From: Treponema_I sp045616125
GTDB taxonomy: Bacteria > Spirochaetota > Spirochaetia > Treponematales > Treponemataceae
Direction: 5' to 3'
Assembly (NCBI GenBank): GCA_045616125.1
Contig: JAZLGC010000056.1
Coordinates: forward strand, 1 to 64,000
Length of the DNA stretch: 64,000 bases
Below are positions 24,112-32,928 of the stretch, piece after piece (within the stretch, counting starts at the first letter, position 1; each line of letters begins with the position of its first letter). Position numbers and translations under genes: made by a program. A model generated the notes under the pieces. The model was not told the origin of the DNA. It made no database searches and saw nothing but the letters and a program-made list of their open reading frames with translations.

Positions 24112-27100
24112 GCTTGCTGTCAGATTTTCCAGAGAAATACCGGTGGCTGCTTCTGTGCAGTCTACTGTTTTACCGTAGCGCAGATAGTACAGATAGCAGC
24201 GTACCTGTCGGCCTGTTTTTGCCGTTGTAAACATCTGCTCAGCTGACCGCTTGTAAAATGCCAGCTGGGTTGTGTGCTTTTCCGGTTCAATAGCTTGGTC
24301 AGACTTAAAGTCTACCACATACAGCACATTATCTTCCGGACAGTCAAAAACCAGGTCAATCTGGCCGTCTACCAGAACTGGAATTCCTGCATCATTGACA
24401 ATGCGGGTTTTAAAAGTGTACTCGCTTTTTCGCAGGGATGCTTTTAACGCCTTTTCTCCAATGGGTGTTGTTACAAAGTGATCGGCCATTTCCTGTGCCA
24501 GTTTTTCTACTGCAGCCAGATCTTCGGCCTTTAATTTGGCTGCAATGTTCTTGGGCACTGCAACTTTATGTCCGGTAAAAATCTGTTCAGCCTTGGCGTG
24601 GGCAATGGTACCAAAATCGTTTTCTGCAAAGGGCTCTGATTCCTGCTTGTGGGCCTTCTGGCTTGCAATAAGAGTTTCCAGTCGGGTGGTATCAAACAGT
24701 CCTGCCGGCCGTTCCCCGGAGGAAGAAGCCGCATCTTCAGGATTATAGTCGCCGTGACCAAAGGTACTGGGGTTTGCCCGTATTGGCTCCTGGTCCATAT
24801 CGGCTTCAATCTTTTGTTTCTGCTGTTCTTCTGAAGGATACCGGTTTCTGGCAGCCTCAATTGCTTTCTGCTGGTTTTCAAAACCGGTAGTATTGCTGCC
24901 TGTTGTAACAAACTCAGCTTCCATTGCCGGAATAACCTTGTAGATAAAGGGTGATTCTTCCGGCTGCATACCGGTAAACCGCTGCAGGCTTTCAGAAAGC
25001 AGGTGAATGAATTGGGTATGCGTTTTTTCGGTAAAAATACTCCATTCGTCAACTTTACCGTTATTTTTTCCAAAAGAACCGTCGTCGGCCCCTGTCATAA
25101 TCAGTTCATCTTCTGCACGGGTCATGGCAACATACAGCAGCCGCCGTAATTCAGCCTGCTCCAGACACATATTTTCACTGGCTGCCGCTTTTGCAAACCA
25201 GTTTCCCTTGATTTTATTAATTTCTATGACAGGCAGCCCGTTGCCCGTATTGGGGACCAGACCATACTTTTCTGAAAAATACGAATAAATTACCTGAAAA
25301 TTACTGTTCCCCGGAGGATTCTGATTCAGTTCAGGAATAAATACCACAGGAAACTGAAGTCCTTTACTTTTATGGATAGTCATAATTTTTACGGCATTCC
25401 GCTGTTCCATGGGAATTTCTACATCTTCCAGATATTCTCCATACGACTGCCTGATATCCATTAACTGCTGGGTATAGTCGGCTATGGTTCTGTTCTCGGC
25501 ATCGCAGCGGCGGGCGGTTTCAAACAGCAGGTCAAAAAGACTTTCGTACATGGTGAAGTTTTCGTTCCATACGGTCTGGTACCGGTAACCGCAGGTATAC
25601 CAGATGTGGGAAACAAGATGGGTAGAAGAAAGCTGTGATTTTTCTGCAATTAATCCTTCAAAAAAAGCACGACCCTTACAGAACTGTTCTTTGTCAGAAT
25701 CAGAAAGATACTGTTCTGAAGCGGAATCAAAAGGCTTGCTGAACGGATTGGTAAGTATTGCCGTAACACCTGCTGAAGACAGATTTACCAGAGGACTGAG
25801 TAGCAGTGAACTGTACGCCATGGTGTCATCCGGGTGAATCAGCAGCTGCAGACATGAGGCAATATCATTGATGACAGCTTCTCCAAAAAAGCCGGAAACT
25901 TTTTCTGTTGTATAGGGAATTCCTGCTTCCCGCAGAATCCGTTCATATTCCTGCTGTTCGGTGGTTTTCCGTTCCAGAATGGCAAAATCGCTGTACTGGT
26001 ATCCTTCTTCTGCAACTTTCCGGTTGATAATATCTGCAATATACCGTGCCTGTACCTGATGGTCATTCAGGTATTCCATGTCCGGATTCTGATTTTCATC
26101 GGGCTGTTTCAGGGCAATGGTGATGCGGCGCATATCCTGGGACTCTGGATTTTCCTGGTTTTTCTCAAAGAACCGGGCGTTTTCATACCGGGCTTCATAG
26201 GTAAATGCATCGGTATCAGGGGCCTCCGTCCAGCTGAACAGGGGAGCATCAGGATTTTGGGTAGGATGACAGAGTACGTTGAACCCTTTCAGAAGGTTTT
26301 CTTTTGAACGGTAGTTGGTGCGCAAGGTGCGGTATTGGGGCATTTCACTGCGCAGTTTCATGAATACCGAAACGTCGGCTCCACGGAATTTGTAGATGGA
26401 CTGCTTTTCATCACCGACAAAGAACAGTTTGTGCTGATCCAGATCTTTTGCCTCAGGAACGCCCTGGGTTATCACGTCTTTTCTTTCTGAAATCAGGTAC
26501 AGCAGGTCTCTCTGAATTTCATTATCATCCTGAAATTCATCAATCATAATAGCCTTGAATGCATTTTTTTCCTGTGCCCGGATTTCCGGGTATTCTTTCA
26601 GCAGACGTAATGCAAACTGGGAAACATCGGTAAAGGTCAGAATTCCCTGCTGACGGCGCTGTTCATGGTATTCTTTCTGAAATGCGTTCAAAAGCCGGCT
26701 GAGCTCCATATTGGTGTCATAGCATACTTTGTAGTTGAAAAGCAGATGCAGTTCCGTGCAATAGCGGCGGCTGATGAATATAGGATTATCCTGCTTTTCT
26801 ACGCCTCTGATACCGCGAAGCTCTAATTTTGCAAACCGGTACACAAAATCAAGATACTTTCGGAGTGTATCCGGAGAATCGCTGTACGCAGGGGGTGTCA
26901 GAAGAGAGCCGGGTTCAGTGTCAGCAAACAGAGGAGCGCCGTTTTTCAAAAAAGTAGGGGTAAAAATCGTAGAGGCATCGTCGCTTTTCAGGTTGGTATA
27001 TATGTCACTGTAGATTTTCGTGACAATGCCGGTCAGTTCACTCCATCGTTTTGCGGCAAATACTGACTGTTTTTCGGTATCGGCTTCAAAATTTCGGGGA

Positions 27101-27702
27101 TTTGCCAGATTGCTGAATGCGGTCACGGCCTTTGCAAAGAAAGCTGAAGCTGCTTCTGCCGGATTATTTGAGCCCATAAGCTGTTTTAATGCCTGATTAT
27201 CTTTATTTGAAAGCACAAAGGGCAGTGCCATGGTTTCTGCCAAAGATTCTGCCGCTGCTTTATCAATGGAAAAATCGTGGGAGATTCCAAAATGATGAAT
27301 GCCATCACGGACGATGGTGTTGCAGTAGGAATCAAGGGTGCTGATGCGGGCTTTATGGAAAGACGCTATGGCTTCTGTTGCCCGATGCTGTATAACAGGT
27401 TCAGGATCATCACGGAGACTGCAGAGTGTTGCGTAAATTCTCTGGTACATTTCGGATGCAGCTTTGGTTGTAAAGGTAAGGGTAAGAATTTCTTCCGGTT
27501 TATAATTCTGCTCCGTTACCAGCCAGGCATAGCGGTGACTCAAGACATGTGTTTTACCACTGCCGGCACCTGCTGCTGCCACAACATTTTCAAGACAGGT
27601 AGCTGCATCCAGCTGTTCCTGATTTAATCCTTGTAAGGCAGGATGAACTCCGGTGGGAGTTTCAGATTCAGCGGTCATCTGTGTTTCAGGTGAAATATTC
27701 AT
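24103..27702 (-). CDS. addA: ATP-dependent helicase/nuclease AddA-like (UvrD/RecB family)
   Basis: 1199 aa. Superfamily 1 helicase with Walker A VAAAGAGSGKT near residue 35, TLTFTTKAA, DEFQDDNEIQ, VGDEKQSIYKFRGADV, TIHKSKGLQFPVV and VAMTRAEDELI. The C-terminal RecB-type nuclease motif is DGQIDLVFD ... VVDFKSDQ. With AddB it would process double-strand ends for RecA. The start at 27702 is chosen because AGGAGA sits just upstream and it begins 2 nt after the addB stop; longer starts would overlap addB by about 100 bp. Confidence 0.92.
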   Translation of the reverse strand: MNISPETQMTAESETPTGVHPALQGLNQEQLDAATCLENVVAAAGAGSGKTHVLSHRYAWLVTEQNYKPEEILTLTFTTKAASEMYQRIYATLCSLRDDPEPVIQHRATEAIASFHKARISTLDSYCNTIVRDGIHHFGISHDFSIDKAAAESLAETMALPFVLSNKDNQALKQLMGSNNPAEAASAFFAKAVTAFSNLANPRNFEADTEKQSVFAAKRWSELTGIVTKIYSDIYTNLKSDDASTIFTPTFLKNGAPLFADTEPGSLLTPPAYSDSPDTLRKYLDFVYRFAKLELRGIRGVEKQDNPIFISRRYCTELHLLFNYKVCYDTNMELSRLLNAFQKEYHEQRRQQGILTFTDVSQFALRLLKEYPEIRAQEKNAFKAIMIDEFQDDNEIQRDLLYLISERKDVITQGVPEAKDLDQHKLFFVGDEKQSIYKFRGADVSVFMKLRSEMPQYRTLRTNYRSKENLLKGFNVLCHPTQNPDAPLFSWTEAPDTDAFTYEARYENARFFEKNQENPESQDMRRITIALKQPDENQNPDMEYLNDHQVQARYIADIINRKVAEEGYQYSDFAILERKTTEQQEYERILREAGIPYTTEKVSGFFGEAVINDIASCLQLLIHPDDTMAYSSLLLSPLVNLSSAGVTAILTNPFSKPFDSASEQYLSDSDKEQFCKGRAFFEGLIAEKSQLSSTHLVSHIWYTCGYRYQTVWNENFTMYESLFDLLFETARRCDAENRTIADYTQQLMDIRQSYGEYLEDVEIPMEQRNAVKIMTIHKSKGLQFPVVFIPELNQNPPGNSNFQVIYSYFSEKYGLVPNTGNGLPVIEINKIKGNWFAKAAASENMCLEQAELRRLLYVAMTRAEDELIMTGADDGSFGKNNGKVDEWSIFTEKTHTQFIHLLSESLQRFTGMQPEESPFIYKVIPAMEAEFVTTGSNTTGFENQQKAIEAARNRYPSEEQQKQKIEADMDQEPIRANPSTFGHGDYNPEDAASSSGERPAGLFDTTRLETLIASQKAHKQESEPFAENDFGTIAHAKAEQIFTGHKVAVPKNIAAKLKAEDLAAVEKLAQEMADHFVTTPIGEKALKASLRKSEYTFKTRIVNDAGIPVLVDGQIDLVFDCPEDNVLYVVDFKSDQAIEPEKHTTQLAFYKRSAEQMFTTAKTGRQVRCYLYYLRYGKTVDCTEAATGISLENLTASSN

Positions 27703-27703
27703 A

Positions 27704-30589
27704 TCAGTTATCTCCTGTAAAGAAAGCGTCCTGCATGTCGTAAACCGGCCGGTATCCATGACCGATTCTGAAATTGGTACGGCAGATGTGTTTGTAGTCA
27801 CACCCGGAACAGGTTGTCCGGTCTATTTTTGAATAGGCACGGAACGTGCCCTGACAGATATCATCGGCCAGGGAGTCTGCATAGCTTCGGGCAGTTTCAA
27901 GCTCTGCCGTCCAGTCATCTTCTGCCTGGTTATAGACGGTGGTTACCTTATGCCCTTTTATTGAAACATAGGAACATTTTTCTACGGTCAGCGGATTTTC
28001 CGGATTACTGTTCTGGTCAAAAAGCAGTTTGTAAATGGCAAACTGGATTGTTTTCAGCTCTCCGGTATCCGGATTGATTTTGGTGGAAACAATAGTAGGG
28101 ATACTGTTTGACTTATAATCAATGAGAACGACTCCTGTCAGGTCAGGGTTGAGAAGAATCAGGTCGATGTAGCCTCCGATGCGGTATGGTACCGGGGAAT
28201 CAGATTCTGTTGTTCTGTTGTATGACAGATATTTTTCTGTGGCATATACCGTGTAACCGGCATATGTTTTCAGAATTGCCGTAATGGCATCTTTAAGAAT
28301 ATCTCTGTTTCCCTCACGCTGACTTTTTACCAGTTCCTTTGTCAAAGGGCTTGTTCTTGTTTCGGCAGCTAGTTTTTCATATGTTTTGTCCATGGCTGCA
28401 TTCAGATAGCCGGTATACGTGTCGTTCGTGGTATCGTCCCAGGGAAGCAGTACATTGTTTCCAAAGGAATTGAAGAAGTTTTCCAGCATGGAATGCAGTT
28501 CTGTCCCCTTAAACGTATCTTCCATAAGACTGGCTGACAGGGTCTGCTCCTGAAGTTTGACTACGCGGCTGAAAAACCAGAGGCGGGGACACTTCCGGTA
28601 GTCTGCAACGGCACTTTGACTGATGTTCAGATAACCGTCAGAAGTAAAGCGGTTCCGGATAGTCTCTGCAGTCCACCCTGAATTCTGCGGCGTATCAGAT
28701 GTTTCAGGTGTTCCCGACTGCTGTGCTGCCCAGTTATTGAATCCGCGGGTCTGCAGCATGGTTGCGTTAAAATGGGTGTCACTGGTGTTTTCTCCGGATT
28801 CATTTTTGAACCATGCTTTTTCACAAAGGTATGGATCCTGCGCATTCCAGATTTCCTGTTCATGATCCAGCAGTTTTTTCCGCTGATCCTTGGGCAGGTC
28901 GTCACCATGCACGGCAAAAGAAGAATGAGGAATACTGTAACTGCCAAAGGTTTTTTCTGAACAGCTGAATACTGCCGGCAGGGTACTGTTCTGCGCATAC
29001 ATGGCTATGTACTCACGGCTGGCATCAGTTTCTGCAATATTCATCCGGTCACGTTTTTCACTCCGCAAGAAGAGCAGCCGGTTAAAGGTTACCTGCAGTG
29101 AACTTTGGGAGGCATCAAGGATAAAATGCCGGCAGAAAGGTGCCGCTGCTGCTGCCTTGTATTCGTAAATGTGAACACCGCGCTTTTCCTGTGCCTGGGG
29201 TACGTAGACAGTATCCTTCAGCACTTTGCAGAAAAACGAATATGCGGCTGGCAGTGAAACATCAGGATACTCAGCTTCTACTTCCATCAGGTTTGCCAGT
29301 TCTGAAATACAGCGGCCCAGTACCCGGTCATCATCTTCTGAAAATTTTTCCGTATCAAACAGTTCTTCCCGGAATGCAAAATAGTGTTTTTTGATGTCTG
29401 CAAAGGTTGTTGACCGAACCAGATTTTCAGAAAGGCTTTTCAGCTTGTCATAGAGCGCTTTTGCCCGTACTTCCAGTTCTGCACCGGCGGCATCCTTAAA
29501 TGCATCTTTCCATGGATCAACGGTTTTTCCGTTACGTTCCCATGCGCAGATACAGCAGTTTTTCTGGCCAAAGGCAATCAGCTGCTCCACAGCTTCAGGG
29601 GCTTTCCATGGCAATGCCGGGTTTGTAAGTAGATTTTTAACGGTTTCATATGAAAACTTCTGTTCAACGCATTCCTGCAGCTGGCTGAAAAGCAGACCTG
29701 CTCCCCGGCTGGCCAGCGGTTTTCCTACACGATACTGATAGGGAATATCGTACAGTTCAAGTTCCCGGGTAAGATAGGGGCCATAGGTATCGGTATCGGC
29801 AATGCTCACTGCCATCTGATGCCATGCAATACCGTCCTCATAATGGGCTTTCCGCAGCTGCAGGGCCAAAAGACGCAGTTCCGTGCGGCTGTTGGTATAG
29901 CTGAAAACGGTCTGCTGCTTTTCTCCGCCATCTGCCGGATCATCTTCCAGATCACAGCGGTATACCAGGGTTACTGTCTTTCTGGTTTCTTCATCTGTAA
30001 GAAGTGCACGGTAATCATCAAAGTCGCTCAGGGCATCCGGATACAGAACAAAGTAGTGTTCGCCGTTTCTGCTGATAAACGGTGGCTTCTCCCAGGCTGG
30101 GTCAAAAAGACTGTGTTCATCAAGAAATAGGCTGTATGCCGTGTACAGAGTGAATAAATCGGTATCTTCGCTGTCGGCGTCTGAGGGCAGCTGTCCATTG
30201 ATAAGCCGGTGCTCTGCCCAGTAATGCAGTTGGGGAAGCAGTGCTGCAATCCATGCAGTAAAGTTTCCGGCACTGGTCCGGTATTCTTCCGGTATAAGGT
30301 ATGAGAACAGCGGTGGTTCTGAGCTGGCATTTTTACCGATAAAGCTGGCCGCAAACATCTGACGCAGCACCGATGGAATGCTTATCAGGTGTTCTTTTGA
30401 ACTTTTAATGGATTCTCCCTTGAAACTATCCCATGCAAGAAAACGGTCCATGGCAACAGTGCCAGAACCATCAGGCAGAATTTCAAGAATATGTTCAGCC
30501 CACTGACGGGCAGAAATTTGCGTTGGAAAAACGAAAATAACGTTTGGGGTATCAAGGTGTGATAAAATCAGTTGTTCAAGTTTTCTCAT
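27704..30589 (-). CDS. addB: AddB-like PD-(D/E)XK nuclease of the double-strand break repair complex
   Basis: About 961 aa. The C-terminal nuclease has GGYIDLILLNPD and VLIDYKSN (Asp ... Asp-x-Lys). One cysteine before it (YRKCPRLW) and three after (CSGCDYKHIC) match the Fe-S staple of AddB nucleases. No Walker A motif is evident at the N-terminus, where VIFVFPTQISARQ stands. The start at 30589 is chosen because a TATACT box lies 6 nt upstream. Partner gene addA follows directly. Confidence 0.85.
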   Translation of the reverse strand: MRKLEQLILSHLDTPNVIFVFPTQISARQWAEHILEILPDGSGTVAMDRFLAWDSFKGESIKSSKEHLISIPSVLRQMFAASFIGKNASSEPPLFSYLIPEEYRTSAGNFTAWIAALLPQLHYWAEHRLINGQLPSDADSEDTDLFTLYTAYSLFLDEHSLFDPAWEKPPFISRNGEHYFVLYPDALSDFDDYRALLTDEETRKTVTLVYRCDLEDDPADGGEKQQTVFSYTNSRTELRLLALQLRKAHYEDGIAWHQMAVSIADTDTYGPYLTRELELYDIPYQYRVGKPLASRGAGLLFSQLQECVEQKFSYETVKNLLTNPALPWKAPEAVEQLIAFGQKNCCICAWERNGKTVDPWKDAFKDAAGAELEVRAKALYDKLKSLSENLVRSTTFADIKKHYFAFREELFDTEKFSEDDDRVLGRCISELANLMEVEAEYPDVSLPAAYSFFCKVLKDTVYVPQAQEKRGVHIYEYKAAAAAPFCRHFILDASQSSLQVTFNRLLFLRSEKRDRMNIAETDASREYIAMYAQNSTLPAVFSCSEKTFGSYSIPHSSFAVHGDDLPKDQRKKLLDHEQEIWNAQDPYLCEKAWFKNESGENTSDTHFNATMLQTRGFNNWAAQQSGTPETSDTPQNSGWTAETIRNRFTSDGYLNISQSAVADYRKCPRLWFFSRVVKLQEQTLSASLMEDTFKGTELHSMLENFFNSFGNNVLLPWDDTTNDTYTGYLNAAMDKTYEKLAAETRTSPLTKELVKSQREGNRDILKDAITAILKTYAGYTVYATEKYLSYNRTTESDSPVPYRIGGYIDLILLNPDLTGVVLIDYKSNSIPTIVSTKINPDTGELKTIQFAIYKLLFDQNSNPENPLTVEKCSYVSIKGHKVTTVYNQAEDDWTAELETARSYADSLADDICQGTFRAYSKIDRTTCSGCDYKHICRTNFRIGHGYRPVYDMQDAFFTGDN

Positions 30590-30634
30590 AAGATAAGTAT
30601 AGCATAGCAATAAAAGGGTGACATGACAGTGACA
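30590..30634 (-). promoter_or_regulatory. addB promoter, leaderless type, with an upstream ACATGACAGTGACA motif
   Basis: On the minus strand an extended -10, TGCTATACT, places TATACT at 30601-30596, 6 nt before the ATG. The sequence ACATGACAGTGACA (plus strand, 30621-30634) covers the -35 region and matches two copies at 43044-43079. Confidence 0.5.
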
Positions 30635-30711
30635 AACGTAATATTTAACGGTCTGCTATAAAATATCCCTATAGTGACACCCCCTGTTTATGGTAAGATA
30701 AAGCTGATTTT

Positions 30712-32877
30712 ATGAAAACTATTGAAGCGTACGATGGAAGCCCGCTGTCTTATGGAGCAACATTAGTTCCCGGCGGTGTTAATTTCAGCATATTTTCGCG
30801 GCACGCAAATAGCGTTGTTCTGTGTCTGTTTGAATCGGAGAACTCATCATCTCCTTACTTTACATATACCTTTGATCCGGTTACCAATCATACCGGCGAT
30901 ATATGGCATGTTTTCCTCAAGGGTATTGAGCCCGGTGCATTATACCTGTACCGCATGGATGGCGAATTCTGTCCTGAAAAAGGTCTTCGGTATGACAAAA
31001 ACTGCTGGCTTATTGATCCGTATACCAAAGCCCTGACCAATACCTCTCTTTTTGACAATCTTCCGGCAAACACGGCATCTCCTCAAGACCGCATGGATGT
31101 CATTATGGGATCTCTTCCGGATGCGGCAAAGTTCCCCAAATGTGTCGTTATTGATGATTCCGATTTTGACTGGGAAGGTGACCGGCCATTGAATTACCGG
31201 CTGAGAAATACCATTATTTATGAAACTCATTTGAAAGGCTTTACGGCAAGTCCTTCATCCCGGGTTCAGTATCCGGGAACTTACAAAGGCCTTGTTGAAA
31301 AAATTCCGTACTTGAAGGAACTGGGAATAACCAGCGTAGAACTGCTGCCAATCCAGGAATTTGACGGGTTTGAAAATACCAATATCAATCCCCGTACCGG
31401 TGACCGTCTGGTGAACTTCTGGGGATACAGCACCATGGCGTTCTTTGCTCCAAAAGCATCCTACGCCAGTAATGCAGCTCCCGGGGCATCAGTCCGTGAA
31501 TTCAAGGAAATGGTCCGTGAAATGCACAAAAACGGTCTTGAAGTTATTCTTGATATTGTTTTCAACCACACGGCAGAAGGCAACGAACACGGTGTTACCT
31601 TCAGTTTCCGCGGCATTGACAATCCCGTATATTACATTCTGGAACCTGAAAAAAAAGAGTACTACACCAACTATTCCGGCTGCGGCAACACTTTTAACTG
31701 CAATCACCCGGTTGTGCGTGACTTTATCATAAACTGCCTGCGCTACTGGACTGTACAGATGCATGTTGACGGTTTCCGGTTTGACCTGGCACCTATCCTT
31801 GGTCGTGGTCAGAATGGAGATCTTTTGGCATGGCCTCCATTACTGGAACGTATTGCCGAAGATCCGGTTCTCAGCAAGACCAAGATTATTGCCGAAGCAT
31901 GGGATGCCGGTGGAGCGTATCAGGTAGGAAGTTTCCCCGGCGGACGCTGGGCAGAATGGAATGACCGGTTCCGTGATGATATGCGCCGGTTCTGGCGGGG
32001 CGATTCAGGTCTGTGCGCCGGTGTGGCAACTCGTCTTACCGGTTCGGCTGACTTGTATCTGAGTAATGGCCGTAAGCCATATCACAGCATCAACTTTCTT
32101 ACCAGCCACGACGGTTTTACCCTGAATGACCTGGTAACCTACAACCAGAAGCACAACGAAGAAAACGGCGAACAGAACCGTGACGGCAATGATACCAACT
32201 GGAGCTGCAGTTACGGCTATGAAGGTGTTACTGAAAACCCTGCCATTGAAGGATTACGGGACCGTCAGGCAAAGAACCTGATGTTCAGTCTGCTGCTTTC
32301 ACAGGGTACTCCCATGATGCTTGCGGGGGATGAACTTCGACGTACACAGAGTGGCAACAACAATGCCTATTGCCAGGATAACGAAATTTCATGGGTCAAC
32401 TGGGATAATGCGGAAAAACAGAAGCTGTTCCTGGACTTTACCAGAAAGCTGATTGCCTTCAGAAAAGCTCATCATGCCTTTACCCGGCCCGAATTCTTTA
32501 CTGGAAAAGACATTTCACTGAACAGTCTGCCTGACATTACCTGGTTTGATGAAAGTGGAAACGTTCCTGACTGGGGGCAGATGGGGCACTTTGTGGCATT
32601 CCGTCTTGACGGCAGCCCCGCAGAAACAGTTTCAGATACCCGTGACAACGATTTTTACATCATGATTAATGCTGACGATACGGACAAAACAGTCCGGCTG
32701 CCTGCAGCACCACAGGGTAAAAAGTGGTATCGGGTTATTGATACAACCATCCCTGGTCCTGATTCATTTATGGATGAAGGTATGGAAGATGAGCTGTATG
32801 AACAGACTATGTACATTTTGCCGGCAAAAGGATGTGCTTTACTCTTGAGTAAAGTTACTAAACCGGTTAACTTATAA
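30712..32877 (+). CDS. glgX: Glycogen debranching enzyme GlgX
   Basis: 721 aa, isoamylase-type GH13. The N-terminal early-set domain starts YDGSPLSYGATLVPGGVNFSIFS; catalytic regions are DIVFNHTAEG, VDGFRFDLAPIL (nucleophile Asp), IIAEAWDAGG (acid/base Glu) and NFLTSHDGF (third acid). Removes the short branches left by glycogen phosphorylase, whose gene follows 51 nt later. Only weak translation signals precede the ATG. TAAGAT about 13 nt upstream is a possible -10. Confidence 0.95.
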   Translation: MKTIEAYDGSPLSYGATLVPGGVNFSIFSRHANSVVLCLFESENSSSPYFTYTFDPVTNHTGDIWHVFLKGIEPGALYLYRMDGEFCPEKGLRYDKNCWLIDPYTKALTNTSLFDNLPANTASPQDRMDVIMGSLPDAAKFPKCVVIDDSDFDWEGDRPLNYRLRNTIIYETHLKGFTASPSSRVQYPGTYKGLVEKIPYLKELGITSVELLPIQEFDGFENTNINPRTGDRLVNFWGYSTMAFFAPKASYASNAAPGASVREFKEMVREMHKNGLEVILDIVFNHTAEGNEHGVTFSFRGIDNPVYYILEPEKKEYYTNYSGCGNTFNCNHPVVRDFIINCLRYWTVQMHVDGFRFDLAPILGRGQNGDLLAWPPLLERIAEDPVLSKTKIIAEAWDAGGAYQVGSFPGGRWAEWNDRFRDDMRRFWRGDSGLCAGVATRLTGSADLYLSNGRKPYHSINFLTSHDGFTLNDLVTYNQKHNEENGEQNRDGNDTNWSCSYGYEGVTENPAIEGLRDRQAKNLMFSLLLSQGTPMMLAGDELRRTQSGNNNAYCQDNEISWVNWDNAEKQKLFLDFTRKLIAFRKAHHAFTRPEFFTGKDISLNSLPDITWFDESGNVPDWGQMGHFVAFRLDGSPAETVSDTRDNDFYIMINADDTDKTVRLPAAPQGKKWYRVIDTTIPGPDSFMDEGMEDELYEQTMYILPAKGCALLLSKVTKPVNL

Positions 32878-32928
32878 AAAAGCATTTTTTGCTGTTAACG
32901 CACCAATCCGCCATAAGGAGGCAAAAAT